This document shows positions 44,271-54,449 of a stretch of DNA of 64,000 nucleotides, piece by piece. Below the pieces are notes generated by a model. That model did no database searches. It was not told where the DNA came from and saw only the letters and a program-made list of their open reading frames with translations. Source of the DNA: a bacterium 1XD21-70 (GTDB lineage Bacteria > Bacillota > Clostridia > Lachnospirales > Lachnospiraceae); the NCBI GenBank assembly GCA_003669055.1, contig RAYB01000003.1, forward strand, positions 163,859-227,858, read 5' to 3'. Within the stretch, counting starts at the first letter, position 1, and each line of letters opens with the position of its first letter. The translations under genes were made by a program, and so were the position numbers.

Positions 44271-45275
44271 ATGTTAGACGGAAAAAAAGTATTATTCAGC
44301 GGAATGCAGGCAACCGGGAACCTGACCCTTGGCAACTACTTAGGCGCACTCAAAAACTGGGTCAGCATCGCAGACGAATATGAGACCTTTTACGGGGTTG
44401 TGGACATGCACTCCATCACCGTCCGCCAGGATCCTGCCGAACTCCGCAGCCGGGCGCGCACCTTGCTGACGCTCTACATTGCAGCCGGACTAGACCCCGA
44501 GAAGAACTGTATCTATTACCAGTCCCACGTCACCGGCCATGCAGAACTTGCCTGGATCCTCAACTGCTTCACCTATATGGGCGAGTTAAACCGCATGACC
44601 CAGTTTAAGGACAAGGCCGCCAAACACGCCGACAATATCAATGCCGGCCTGTTCACCTACCCTGTCCTGATGGCGGCAGACATTCTGCTTTATCAGTCCG
44701 ATGTTGTCCCTGTGGGTATTGACCAGATGCAGCACTTAGAGATCACCCGCGATATTGCCCAGCGCTTCAATGCCATCTACGGCGATGTATTTACGATCCC
44801 GGAGGCCTATATCGGCAAGGTGGGCGCCAAGATCATGAGCCTGCAAGATCCCGCCAAAAAGATGTCTAAGTCCGATGAGAACCCCAACGCCAGCATCTAC
44901 CTGATGGACGACCCGGACACGATCATGCGCAAATTCAAACGGGCGGTCACGGACTCCGAGGCCTGTGTACGCTACTGCGACGAACAGCCCGGCATCCACA
45001 ACCTGATCGACATCTACTGTGCCTGCACCGGCAAGACCCCGGCCGAGACGGAGAAGGAATTTGACGGCAAAGGCTATGGTGATTTCAAAACTGCAGTAGG
45101 CGAATCCGTGGTAGATGTATTAAAGCCCCTGCAAGACCGTTTCGCCGACCTAAGCAAGAACAAAGACTATTTAAACGGCATTATCAAAAACAATGCCGAG
45201 AAAGCCCAATATTTCTCCAACAAGACCCTGCGCAAAGTGCAAAAGAAGATCGGCTTCCCCGAGCGGGTTCGCTGA
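44271..45275 (+). CDS. trpS: Tryptophan--tRNA ligase
   Basis: A 334-residue class I synthetase that charges tRNA-Trp. The HIGH-like motif is TGNLTLGNYLGAL near the N-terminus and the KMSKS loop is at 197-201. DMHSITV and VPVGIDQMQHLE are also typical. Length is normal. AAAGGAG precedes the ATG. It has its own promoter and a terminator. Confidence 0.97.
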   Translation: MLDGKKVLFSGMQATGNLTLGNYLGALKNWVSIADEYETFYGVVDMHSITVRQDPAELRSRARTLLTLYIAAGLDPEKNCIYYQSHVTGHAELAWILNCFTYMGELNRMTQFKDKAAKHADNINAGLFTYPVLMAADILLYQSDVVPVGIDQMQHLEITRDIAQRFNAIYGDVFTIPEAYIGKVGAKIMSLQDPAKKMSKSDENPNASIYLMDDPDTIMRKFKRAVTDSEACVRYCDEQPGIHNLIDIYCACTGKTPAETEKEFDGKGYGDFKTAVGESVVDVLKPLQDRFADLSKNKDYLNGIIKNNAEKAQYFSNKTLRKVQKKIGFPERVR

Positions 45276-45320
45276 TTTAGCTGTTTTTTCTTTATTAAAA
45301 CACTTAACAAAACATTTCGC

Positions 45321-45362
45321 AAAAGCCATCCCGGAAGTTTTCTTTTCCGCAGGATGGTTTTT
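45321..45362 (+). terminator. Terminator of trpS
   Basis: CCATCCCGGAA (45326-45336) pairs, with a 2-nt bulge, with TTCCGCAGGATGG (45345-45357), followed by T5. Confidence 0.8.
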
Positions 45363-45483
45363 GTAAAATATATCCCTTCCCCGCATGGCAGCCCCCCGCC
45401 CTTCATATCCTTAATACAAAGACATTCCAGCACACCCTGCGGGCATCTCCTCTGCACATGCCCTGTAGGGCGGGAGACTGTAT

Positions 45484-48123
45484 ATGAGCGATTGGTACCA
45501 AACCCCAAAAGAACTCATCCTCAAGCAAATGCAAGTGCCGGAAGGAGGGCTCAGCAGCCATGCAGCAGAGACCATCCGGGCACAGGTCGGTGAGAATACC
45601 CTCACGGAGCAGGCCAGGAAAAAAGCCTGGCAGGTTTTCCTGGCACAATTCCAGGATCTGTTGGTAGTGATCCTGATTATTGCCGCTATCATTTCTATGG
45701 TTTCCGGCAATGCCGAAAGCACGGTGGTTATTTTTGCCGTGATTATCCTCAATGCCATCCTCGGCACAGCCCAGCACCAGAAAGCCCAGAAATCTTTAGA
45801 CAGCTTAAAAGCACTATCCGCGCCCTGCGCAAAAATTCTCCGGGACGGGCGGATCACCGAGATCCCCTCCTCCCAGGTAGTGCCGGGAGATATCATGCTT
45901 TTAGAGGCCGGTGACCTGGCCGTGGCTGACGGGCGCCTGTTGGAATGCCACAGCCTGATGGTAAATGAAAGTTCCCTCACCGGAGAATCCGACCATGTAG
46001 AAAAACAGACGTCAGCCCTGTCCGGGAGCCAGCTTCCCCCGGCAGACCAGACCAATATGGTTTTTTCCGGCTCACTGATCACCGGAGGGCGCGGAAAAGC
46101 CGTGGTGACTGCCACCGGCATGCAGACAGAAATCGGGAAGATCGCCGCTATCATGAATGCAACGGAGGAGAAAAAGACACCCCTGCAAATCAGCTTAGAC
46201 AAATTCAGCAGCCACCTTGCTGCCGGCATTATGCTGATCTGCGCCTTGGTATTTGTCCTGGGGCTGCTTCGGGGAACCCCGATCCTGGAATCGCTGATGT
46301 TCGCCGTTGCCCTGGCCGTAGCTGCCATCCCGGAAGCACTCGGTTCCATCGTTACCATCGTGCAGGCCATGGGCACCCAGCGCATGGCCAGGGAGCATGC
46401 CATCATCAAAGACCTGAAGGCAGTGGAAAGCCTGGGATGCGTCTCCGTTATCTGCTCGGACAAAACCGGCACCCTGACCCAGAACCGGATGAGTGTTCAG
46501 GAAATCTATACCGACAACCGGCTGATCCCGCCCTTCCAGCTCAACCCCTGCCACCCGGTACACCGCTATCTGCTCTATGCCGCCGTCCTCACCAACGATG
46601 CCGCCATAGAGGAAGCCCGCACCCCAAAAACGGATGCCGCCTCCCCCCGCCGCTGGCTTGGCGATCCCACAGAAGCCGCCCTCCTGGAAATGGGAGAACG
46701 GGCACACGTTGACATCCCTTGGCTGCGCCGGGAATTCCCCCGCTTAGGAGAACTTCCCTTTGATTCCGGCAGGAAGATGATGAGCACCCTGCACAGGATC
46801 CATGATAAAAGGATCCTGTTTACCAAAGGCGCCCTGGATGTCCTGCTCGAACGGTCTGAAAGCATACTCACCACTGCCGGTGTACGCCCCTTAACCGGCG
46901 CATGGCGGCAGCAGATCATAAGCCAAAACCAGGACTGGTCTTCCCATGGGCTGCGCGTCCTTGCCATGGCCTACCGGGAAATACCGGAAACACAAGAACT
47001 CAGCCCTGAGACAGAGCAAAACTATATCTTCCTCGGCATGTCTGCAATGATGGATCCCCCTCGGATGGAATCCCGGACTGCCGTTTTGAGCGCACGCCGC
47101 GCAGGAATCCGCCCGGTCATGATCACCGGGGACCACAAAATCACCGCCTCCGCCATAGCACGCCGGATCGGCCTGTTCCAGGAAGGCGACCTTGCCGTCA
47201 CCGGCGTCGAACTAGATGCCATGGAGGAAGAGGAACTGCAGCAAAGCTTAAAAAGGATCTCCGTCTATGCCCGGGTCTCGCCGGAGCACAAGATCCGCAT
47301 TGTGAACGCCTGGCAATCCCGGGGCAATATCGTAGCCATGACCGGTGACGGTGTCAACGATGCCCCTGCCCTAAAAAAAGCCGATATCGGCATCGCCATG
47401 GGAATCACCGGCACGGAAGTCTCCAAGGATGCTGCCTCCATGATCCTTACGGATGATAATTTTGCCACCATCATCCGCGCCGTAGCCAACGGGCGGAACG
47501 TATACCGCAACATCCGCCATGCCATCCAGTTTCTGCTGTCCGGCAATATGGCAGGGATTTTCAGCGTGCTTTATACCTCCCTGCTGGCCTTGCCCATGCC
47601 CTTTGCCCCGGTTCACCTGCTGTTTATCAATCTTCTGACCGACTCCCTGCCTGCGATTGCCATCGGCATGGAACCCCAGGAGGAAGGGCTTCTGGACCAG
47701 CCTCCGAGAGCCCCAGGGGAAGGAATCCTTACCCGGCAGTTCCTCGCCAGCATATTGCTGCAAGGCGGGCTGATCGCTATCGGCACCATGGCCGCGTTCC
47801 ATGTGGGGATGGAAACAGGGGGCGCCGGAACCGCGAGCACCATGGCCTTTGCTACCCTGACCTTGGCACGTCTGTTCCACGGCTTTAATTGCCGCAGCGA
47901 GCATTCCATCCTCCGCCTCGGCCTCTCCGGCAACCTTTGGAGTGTCATGGCTTTTGAGGCCGGAGCCGTCCTGCTGGCTGCCGTGCTGTTCTTCCCGGGG
48001 CTTCAGGTTCTGTTTGCCGTCGCTGACTTAAGCCTGCGCCAGCTGATGACCATCGTCATCTTTGCCCTGCTCCCTACCGCCTTCATCCAGGCATCCAAAA
48101 CCTTAAAAGAGGCACTCCGCTAG
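45484..48123 (+). CDS. P-type ATPase, calcium-pump type
   Basis: An 879-residue P2-type cation pump. The actuator loop is SLTGESD, the fourth membrane helix has the ion-binding AAIPEAL, the phosphorylated aspartate is Asp326 in CSDKTGTLTQ, and the hinge is TGDGVNDAPALKKADIG. About ten transmembrane helices fit two N-terminal pairs plus six C-terminal ones. PEAL, where SERCA has PEGL, suggests Ca2+ (or Mn2+) export. The ribosome site is modest (GGGAG). Its 3' end is 12 bp from the convergent DUF3006 gene. Confidence 0.92.
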   Translation: MSDWYQTPKELILKQMQVPEGGLSSHAAETIRAQVGENTLTEQARKKAWQVFLAQFQDLLVVILIIAAIISMVSGNAESTVVIFAVIILNAILGTAQHQKAQKSLDSLKALSAPCAKILRDGRITEIPSSQVVPGDIMLLEAGDLAVADGRLLECHSLMVNESSLTGESDHVEKQTSALSGSQLPPADQTNMVFSGSLITGGRGKAVVTATGMQTEIGKIAAIMNATEEKKTPLQISLDKFSSHLAAGIMLICALVFVLGLLRGTPILESLMFAVALAVAAIPEALGSIVTIVQAMGTQRMAREHAIIKDLKAVESLGCVSVICSDKTGTLTQNRMSVQEIYTDNRLIPPFQLNPCHPVHRYLLYAAVLTNDAAIEEARTPKTDAASPRRWLGDPTEAALLEMGERAHVDIPWLRREFPRLGELPFDSGRKMMSTLHRIHDKRILFTKGALDVLLERSESILTTAGVRPLTGAWRQQIISQNQDWSSHGLRVLAMAYREIPETQELSPETEQNYIFLGMSAMMDPPRMESRTAVLSARRAGIRPVMITGDHKITASAIARRIGLFQEGDLAVTGVELDAMEEEELQQSLKRISVYARVSPEHKIRIVNAWQSRGNIVAMTGDGVNDAPALKKADIGIAMGITGTEVSKDAASMILTDDNFATIIRAVANGRNVYRNIRHAIQFLLSGNMAGIFSVLYTSLLALPMPFAPVHLLFINLLTDSLPAIAIGMEPQEEGLLDQPPRAPGEGILTRQFLASILLQGGLIAIGTMAAFHVGMETGGAGTASTMAFATLTLARLFHGFNCRSEHSILRLGLSGNLWSVMAFEAGAVLLAAVLFFPGLQVLFAVADLSLRQLMTIVIFALLPTAFIQASKTLKEALR

Positions 48124-48135
48124 CCCCGGCAAAAC

Positions 48136-48312
48136 TCAGCCCTCCCATATGCTATACTCAAACATCTCATAGCGCAGCTTCGTCCCCTCCGCGATATCCT
48201 CCGGCAGCAGGGCACGAGCCACCAGCTTTAACTCCCCCTCTGCCCCATCAATTCTGCGAAGCTGCGCGTAATCCCCGTCAATCTGCTCCACCACATAGTC
48301 GTACGGCCCCAT
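48136..48312 (-). CDS. DUF3006-like small protein
   Basis: A 58-residue protein with the pattern of DUF3006: an opening DYVVEQIDGDYAQL, a middle VARALLPEDIAEGTKL. Function unknown. Its ATG at 48312 shares a base with the upstream stop codon (TAATG) and sits behind GGGAGGGA, so it is coupled to the ArsC-like gene. An earlier in-frame start is possible. Confidence 0.65.
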   Translation of the reverse strand: MGPYDYVVEQIDGDYAQLRRIDGAEGELKLVARALLPEDIAEGTKLRYEMFEYSIWEG

Positions 48313-48659
48313 TACAGCAGTCCCTCCCACTCCTTTTCCTTAAACCCTACCAGCACCTTATCCTCCATAACCACCAGCGGGCGCTTCACCAACATCCCGT
48401 CACTGGCAAGAAGGGCAATCTTTTCATCCTCCGTCATCTCCGGAAGCTTGTCCTTTAAACCCAGTTCTTTATACTTCATCCCGCTGGTATTAAAAAACCG
48501 TTTCATCTCCAGGCCGGAACGCCCGATCCATTCCTTCAACTCTCCTGCCGTGGGGTTCTCCTCCACGATATGGCGTTCCTTATAATCAATCCCATGGTCA
48601 TCCAGCCACTTTTTTGCCTTCTGGCAAGTACTGCATTTGGGGTATTCAATAAATATCAT
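48312..48659 (-). CDS. ArsC/Spx-family protein
   Basis: A 115-residue thioredoxin-fold protein with the redox pair in YPKCSTCQKAKKWL (CxxC at 10-13) and RPLVVMEDKVLVGF, the ArsC/Spx signature. True arsenate reductases have one active-site Cys with Arg residues; here a CxxC and no arsenic genes nearby suggest a YffB/Spx-like redox or regulatory role. It overlaps the upstream gene by 14 bp and has GGAGGAG before its ATG. Confidence 0.9.
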   Translation of the reverse strand: MIFIEYPKCSTCQKAKKWLDDHGIDYKERHIVEENPTAGELKEWIGRSGLEMKRFFNTSGMKYKELGLKDKLPEMTEDEKIALLASDGMLVKRPLVVMEDKVLVGFKEKEWEGLL

Positions 48660-49803
48660 TTTCGTTCTCCTCCTTGTTTTTCCATTGGTTTCCTCTATAT
48701 CTTACCCTATTCCACCATAAAACACAACGGGATTTCCTGCCGTTTCCCTCCGTCTTCCTTTTTCTCCTGTCCTTTCGCGCCCCGTAAGGCGAAAACGCCC
48801 GGATCAGCCACAAAATCCCTAATAAAATCAGCCCTCCAAAGAAAAGCGCCGCCCCGATGGCAATCGTTACCAACAAAACATGTGTAATCTTTTCCCACAA
48901 AGTTGTCTCCCTGGCCATGGCAGATGCCGCTGCTTCGGCCTCCCTGATTTGCACGGTTTCCGCTTCCTGCCCCTGCCCGTCCTCCTCCCTAACATCCTCA
49001 GCCGTTTCCTGTATTCCATAAACTGCTGCTGTCCTCCATGCTTCGTAAGGAGGCAGGTCTGCCACCCCACGGTACACCAGCCGGTAATCCCTCACCAGTT
49101 TCTGTCCGGCGGCAACGGCACCACGGCAAACCTCTCCCGTATCATCCTCATACGGCTCCCCCTCCCACCAAACATCTGTAATCCGGTATTCTTCCGGTGA
49201 AACCCCGATTTCCTGCAGCAGCAATTCCTCATGCCCGTCCAGCCATGGCTCCTCTCCTCCCCCGGTGATCAATTGATCCCCCAGCCAATAAGAATCGGCG
49301 TAATACCCATGGAAGGTCACCGGAAAGCAGAACCCATCCTGCCACGCCTCCCTGGCCACTGTCTTTTCCGACAGCCTGCATGCCACCTCGTATTGCTTCC
49401 CTCCTTCTTCCACGGGAACCGCCAAATCCTCCGGAACTTGCAAAGCCCCTTCCTGTTGATAAAGAAATACCTCCTGCTCTACGGGATAACGCCTGGCACG
49501 AACCATGGTTTTCTCCGCTTCCCAGGAAAGAAGGCGGTAAAAAGCCCCGTCCTCTGCCGTATATTCCTCCTCGGGCACCGGACAATCCCCTTCATTCCCA
49601 TAATAGCCGGAATAAACGGTAATCTCCTTTTCCAGCCCTTTTGTACTTTCTTCCCCCTCCCGGCCAGCCTGGTTCTGTGAGCCGGCCTCTTCCTCCGCCT
49701 GCCTTCCCATCGCATGCACGTCCATCTTCCCCAGCACTGCCATCTGAACCAAGATCACACCGCACCATAAAAACATCTGCATGGTACGGTTTTTCTGTCC
49801 CAC
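48646..49803 (-). CDS. Exported single-pass membrane protein, unknown
   Basis: About 385 residues. The N-terminal signal (TMQMFLWCGVILVQMAVLG, likely cleaved after VHA) is followed by a Glu-rich linker, a beta-rich extracellular middle, then a C-terminal transmembrane helix (LLVTIAIGAALFFGGLILLG) and a basic tail. The start is taken as GTG at 49803, preceded by AGGAG; a TTG at 49833 is the alternative. Not recognised. It is co-directional with and overlaps the ArsC-like gene, so the three genes form one unit. Confidence 0.75.
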   Translation of the reverse strand: MGQKNRTMQMFLWCGVILVQMAVLGKMDVHAMGRQAEEEAGSQNQAGREGEESTKGLEKEITVYSGYYGNEGDCPVPEEEYTAEDGAFYRLLSWEAEKTMVRARRYPVEQEVFLYQQEGALQVPEDLAVPVEEGGKQYEVACRLSEKTVAREAWQDGFCFPVTFHGYYADSYWLGDQLITGGGEEPWLDGHEELLLQEIGVSPEEYRITDVWWEGEPYEDDTGEVCRGAVAAGQKLVRDYRLVYRGVADLPPYEAWRTAAVYGIQETAEDVREEDGQGQEAETVQIREAEAAASAMARETTLWEKITHVLLVTIAIGAALFFGGLILLGILWLIRAFSPYGARKDRRKRKTEGNGRKSRCVLWWNRVRYRGNQWKNKEENENDIY

Positions 49804-49962
49804 ATTTTCTCTCCTGCTCCTTCTTTTTCCCAAATAAAGAAACCTCCTCTTCTTTTTTATATGTTCTGGTATTGGGATAACCGGCCAAGAACTGGCCCGT
49901 TCCGCAGAATCCTGCCAAGACCTGACAGGATATTTCTATTGTACAAAAAGGAGCTTGAAATT

Positions 49963-50496
49963 TCAAGCCCCGAAAACAAATTGATACAACTCTTTATACT
50001 CCTGGTATTCCGGATATTGCTCCAGTTCCTGCAGCCCGTCCAAAATCCCTTTGGCATACCATTTATGGCTCTCACGCCGTTTTTCATTGAATCTGCTCCA
50101 CAGTTCATCACCCAGGAACAGGTAATCCCGTGCCGTGGCCCGGATATTGCTCAGCTTGTCCGCCAGGGTCAGGATCTTCACCTCATAAGGCGCCTCTCCC
50201 AGATGCCGGATCGTATGCACCTTCCGTTCTTCCCAGGTCAGGGACTTATCTTCTGTCTCTGCCTGCACTAACTCCAGAACCCGCCTGCCAAAAGCCTGTT
50301 CCAATTCCTCCTCTGTCACCGAAGTATCCTCCAACACATCATGGAGGTATCCGGCAGCAATCACTTCCTCATCCTTCGTCATCCGTGAAACCAGAAAGGC
50401 TACTTCCAGCGGATGATAGATATATGGCATCTTGCCGCCTTTGCGCAGCATGCCTTCATGTGCCTTTGTAGCAAACCTTGCCGCTTCCTGTATCAT
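49963..50496 (-). CDS. HD-domain hydrolase (RelA/SpoT hydrolase-like)
   Basis: A 177-residue metal-dependent phosphohydrolase. It starts IQEAARFATKAHEG, then YIYHPLEVAFLV, AAGYLHDVLEDT (the HD pair) and ILTLADKLSNIRA, the same order as the hydrolase half of SpoT and the small Mesh1-type enzymes. Without synthetase or TGS domains it could degrade (p)ppGpp or a related nucleotide. ATG follows AAAGGGGA. A palindrome lies upstream. Confidence 0.88.
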   Translation of the reverse strand: MIQEAARFATKAHEGMLRKGGKMPYIYHPLEVAFLVSRMTKDEEVIAAGYLHDVLEDTSVTEEELEQAFGRRVLELVQAETEDKSLTWEERKVHTIRHLGEAPYEVKILTLADKLSNIRATARDYLFLGDELWSRFNEKRRESHKWYAKGILDGLQELEQYPEYQEYKELYQFVFGA

Positions 50497-50610
50497 AAGC
50501 GTTCCCCTTTACCATTCCCTGCGTCTACCCGTGCCAACTGCTATTAATCCAACCTATCCGCTTATCTCGCACCCCTGGTATAACTAAACAGCCACCAGAT
50601 GGATGCAATT

Positions 50611-50641
50611 CGCCACAATGCGTCAATGACGCATTGTGGCG
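50611..50641. repeat. 31-bp perfect palindrome between rpoC and the HD gene
   Basis: CGCCACAATGCGTCA, one central A at 50626, then the exact complement. It starts 37 bp beyond the rpoC stop on the minus strand. No T-run follows, so it is either a rho-independent-like RNA hairpin end or a DNA-binding site. Confidence 0.8.
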
Positions 50642-50678
50642 GATACTCCGTAACCCGGCGCAGGTACCATCCCTGCTT

Positions 50679-53600
50679 CTACTCTTCAAAACCTTCCTCA
50701 TCCAGGCCCTCTCCTGGCATATCCGGTTCTGCTTCGTCCTCTAAATCGTCCATGTCCATGATGTCCTCCGGTTCCTCGCTGTCATCAATGTCAAACACCT
50801 CCGGAACCTCCTCCATCATCTCATCGTCCTCGTCCGTCTGGAATACCTCTTCGTCCTCTCCCAGCATGATCTCATCATCCATAGCGAAATCCGTATCCAG
50901 CTTCACCGAACGATAACGTTTCATCCCTGTACCCGCAGGAATCAGCTTACCGATCAGCACATTCTCCTTCAGCCCGATCAGATGGTCAACCTTCCCGTTG
51001 ATCGCCGCCTCTGTCAAAACCTTTGTAGTCTCCTGGAATGACGCCGCCGACAGGAAGGAATCCGTAGCCAAGGAAGCTTTCGTGATGCCCAGCATTACCT
51101 GTTTGCCCTCTGCCGGAATCTTGCCGTCTGCAATCAGCGCCTCGTTCATCTCATTGAAATCCAAGACATCCATGGAAGTGCCCGGCAGCACATCACTGTC
51201 GCCGCTCTCCTCAATCTTGATCTTCTTTAACATCTGATGAACGATCATCTCCACGTGCTTGTCATTAATCTCCACACCTTGGAGACGGTACACTCTCTGC
51301 ACCTCACGGATCATATAATCCTGCACAGCGCGGACACCTTTGATCTTTAAGATATCATGCGGATTGACACTGCCTTCGGTCAGTACATCACCAGCCTCGA
51401 TCGTCTGCTTATCCTGAACCTTCATCCGTGACCCGTAAGGGATCAGATATGCCTTGGAATTGCCGGTCTCTGTATCTGTCACTATGATCTCACGCTTTTT
51501 CTTGGTATCCTTGATGGTCACCACGCCGCCAAACTCTGAGATAATCGCCAGACCCTTTGGCTTTCTGGCTTCAAACAGTTCCTCGACACGGGGAAGACCC
51601 TGTGTGATATCACCGCCGGCCACTCCTCCGGTATGGAAGGTACGCATGGTCAGCTGCGTCCCCGGCTCACCGATCGACTGAGCGGCAATGATACCTACAG
51701 CCTCTCCCACCTGTACCGGCTGTCCGGTAGCCATATTAGCCCCATAGCACTTGGCACAGACGCCTACATGGGACTTGCAGGTAAGAACCGTACGGATCTT
51801 TACGGAATCCCTCCCTTGCTTCTCCAGAACCTTCATCACATCTGCAGCACGCCTGGGCGTACACATATGGTTCGCCTTCACCACCACCTCGCCGGTATCC
51901 GGATCCGTGATGGTCTCAGCAATAAAACGGCCGGTGATCCTCTCTTGCAGGCTCTCGATGGTCTCCTTACCGTCCACAAAGGCCTTGATCTCCATAAACG
52001 GAATATCCTTCCCGGCACAGCAATCCACCTCCCGGACAATCATATCCTGGGACACATCCACCAGGCGTCGGGTCAGATAACCGGAGTCCGCGGTACGAAG
52101 GGCAGTGTCCGAAAGCCCCTTCCTCGCACCATGGGCAGAAATGAAATACTCCAGTACGTCCAGCCCTTCACGGAAATTCGACTTAATCGGCAGTTCGATG
52201 GTATGGCCGGTGGTATCTGCCATCAGTCCGCGCATCCCGGCCAGCTGCTTGATCTGCTTATCCGAGCCACGGGCTCCCGAGTCTGCCATCATATAAATGT
52301 TATTATATTTATCCAATCCGCTGAGCAGATCATGCGTCAGCTGCTCATCCGTCATCTTCCAGGTCTCGATAACCTCTTTGTAGCGCCCCTCCTCCGTGGT
52401 CAGGCCGCGCCGGTAGTTCTTGGCAATCTGATCCACGGTTGCCTGCGCCTCCGCAATCAGCCTCGGCTTGGATTCCGGCACTGTCATGTCGGAAATCGAT
52501 ACGGTCATAGCTGCCCTGGTGGAATACTTATATCCGATGGCCTTAATATCATCCAGTGTTATGGCGGCCTGCGTGGCTCCATGCACGTTAAACACCTTTT
52601 CCAGAATCTGCTTTAACTGCTTCTTCCCTACGTGGAAATCCACCTCCAGCTTCAGCATATTCTCTTCCTGGCTCCGGTCCACAAAACCTAAATCCTGCGG
52701 GATGATCTCATTGAAAATAAAACGCCCCGTAGTGGATTCCACCATCCCGCGCTTCACGGTACCGTCTTCCATCGTCCTCTCCATCCTCGCCTTAATGCGT
52801 GAATGGAGGGTCACCACCCCATTCTCATAGGCCAAAATTGCCTCGTTGACGCTCTTAAACACCTTTCCTTCGCCCTTGCTCCCCGGACGTTCCTGGGTCA
52901 GATAATAGATCCCCAGCACCATATCCTGGGACGGGACTGCCACCAGCCCTCCATCCGAAGGCTTCAGCAGGTTGTTCGGAGAAAGCAGCAGGAAACGGCA
53001 CTCCGCCTGTGCCTCCACGGAAAGCGGCAGATGCACTGCCATCTGGTCACCGTCAAAGTCCGCGTTGAAGGCCGTACATACCAGGGGATGCAGCTTGATC
53101 GCCTTACCCTCCACCAGGATCGGCTCAAAAGCCTGGATCCCCAGGCGGTGCAGGGTAGGTGCACGGTTCAGCATCACCGGATGCTCCTTGATGACCTCCT
53201 CCAGGACATCCCACACCTCTGACTGCAGGCGCTCTACCATCTTCTTTGCGCTCTTGATGTTATGGGCGGTTCCGTTCTGCACCAGTTCCTTCATCACAAA
53301 CGGCTTGAACAGTTCAATCGCCATCTCCTTGGGCAGGCCGCACTGGTAAATCTTCAGTTCCGGCCCCACAACGATAACCGACCGTCCGGAATAGTCCACA
53401 CGTTTCCCCAAAAGGTTCTGGCGGAAACGCCCCTGCTTCCCTTTCAGCATATCCGAAATCGACTTCAATGCACGGTTGCCGGGCCCCGTCACCGGGCGCC
53501 CCCTCCGGCCGTTATCAATCAAGGCATCCACCGCTTCCTGCAGCATCCTCTTTTCGTTGCGGACAATGATATCCGGCGCCCCCAATTCCAGAAGCCTTGC

Positions 53601-54425
53601 CAGACGGTTATTGCGGTTAATGATCCTCCTGTACAAATCATTCAGGTCCGAAGTGGCGAAGCGGCCTCCGTCCAGCTGCACCATCGGACGGATATCCGGC
53701 GGGATCACCGGGATCACGGTCATGATCATCCACTCCGGCTTGTTGCCGGAATTGCGGAACGCCTCCACAACCTCCAGCCTCTTGATAATACGGGCACGCT
53801 TCTGCCCGCTGGAATCCCGCAGTTCTTTGCGCAGCACCCCGGACTCCTTCTCCAGGTCAATCGCCCGGAGCAGTTCCAGCACCGCCTCAGCGCCCATCCC
53901 TACCCGGAATGCACCGTAGCCCCACTTCTCCAGTTCCTCCCGGTATTCCTTCTCCGAGAGGACCTGCTTATACTGCAGGCTGGTCTGCCCTTTGTCTAAA
54001 ACAATATAGGACGCGAAATAAAGCACCTTCTCCAGCACCCGCGGAGAAATATCCAGAATCAGCCCCATCCGGCTGGGAATCCCCTTAAAATACCAGATAT
54101 GGGACACGGGAGCCGCCAGGTCAATATGGCCGATACGTTCTCTGCGGACACTGGCCTTTGTCACCTCCACGCCGCAGCGGTCACAGATCACGCCTTTATA
54201 GCGGATCTTCTTGTACTTCCCACAGTGGCACTCCCAGTCCTTGCTGGGTCCGAAAATCCTCTCACAGAACAAACCATCGCGCTCCGGCTTCAAGGTCCGG
54301 TAGTTGATCGTCTCCGGCTTTTTCACTTCACCGTGGGACCACTCCAGGATCTTCTCCGGAGAAGCAAGGCCAATCTTAATGGCGTCGAACGTCAACGGCT
54401 GATACGTTTCATTTGTCTCTGGCAT
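50679..54425 (-). CDS. rpoC: RNA polymerase subunit beta'
   Basis: A 1248-residue catalytic subunit. The N-terminal zinc site is [20 protein letters not shown]. The catalytic Mg2+ loop is [12 protein letters not shown], the bridge-helix/trigger regions include [15 protein letters not shown] and the later [16 protein letters not shown]. The C-terminus ends in an unusually acidic tail of about 50 residues. ATG 54425 follows GAGGAG. It begins 24 bp after rpoB. Confidence 0.98.
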   Translation of the reverse strand: MPETNETYQPLTFDAIKIGLASPEKILEWSHGEVKKPETINYRTLKPERDGLFCERIFGPSKDWECHCGKYKKIRYKGVICDRCGVEVTKASVRRERIGHIDLAAPVSHIWYFKGIPSRMGLILDISPRVLEKVLYFASYIVLDKGQTSLQYKQVLSEKEYREELEKWGYGAFRVGMGAEAVLELLRAIDLEKESGVLRKELRDSSGQKRARIIKRLEVVEAFRNSGNKPEWMIMTVIPVIPPDIRPMVQLDGGRFATSDLNDLYRRIINRNNRLARLLELGAPDIIVRNEKRMLQEAVDALIDNGRRGRPVTGPGNRALKSISDMLKGKQGRFRQNLLGKRVDYSGRSVIVVGPELKIYQCGLPKEMAIELFKPFVMKELVQNGTAHNIKSAKKMVERLQSEVWDVLEEVIKEHPVMLNRAPTLHRLGIQAFEPILVEGKAIKLHPLVCTAFNADFDGDQMAVHLPLSVEAQAECRFLLLSPNNLLKPSDGGLVAVPSQDMVLGIYYLTQERPGSKGEGKVFKSVNEAILAYENGVVTLHSRIKARMERTMEDGTVKRGMVESTTGRFIFNEIIPQDLGFVDRSQEENMLKLEVDFHVGKKQLKQILEKVFNVHGATQAAITLDDIKAIGYKYSTRAAMTVSISDMTVPESKPRLIAEAQATVDQIAKNYRRGLTTEEGRYKEVIETWKMTDEQLTHDLLSGLDKYNNIYMMADSGARGSDKQIKQLAGMRGLMADTTGHTIELPIKSNFREGLDVLEYFISAHGARKGLSDTALRTADSGYLTRRLVDVSQDMIVREVDCCAGKDIPFMEIKAFVDGKETIESLQERITGRFIAETITDPDTGEVVVKANHMCTPRRAADVMKVLEKQGRDSVKIRTVLTCKSHVGVCAKCYGANMATGQPVQVGEAVGIIAAQSIGEPGTQLTMRTFHTGGVAGGDITQGLPRVEELFEARKPKGLAIISEFGGVVTIKDTKKKREIIVTDTETGNSKAYLIPYGSRMKVQDKQTIEAGDVLTEGSVNPHDILKIKGVRAVQDYMIREVQRVYRLQGVEINDKHVEMIVHQMLKKIKIEESGDSDVLPGTSMDVLDFNEMNEALIADGKIPAEGKQVMLGITKASLATDSFLSAASFQETTKVLTEAAINGKVDHLIGLKENVLIGKLIPAGTGMKRYRSVKLDTDFAMDDEIMLGEDEEVFQTDEDDEMMEEVPEVFDIDDSEEPEDIMDMDDLEDEAEPDMPGEGLDEEGFEE

Positions 54426-54449
54426 GAGCAATACTCCTCTCTCTCTATT

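Noticed and set aside
48312..48659. Naming the gene arsC (arsenate reductase)
   Set aside because: It has a CxxC and no arsenic-resistance neighbours, so only the ArsC/Spx family can be stated.
51633..52616. 327-codon plus-strand frame opposite rpoC
   Set aside because: A mirror of a conserved coding strand with no recognisable domain.
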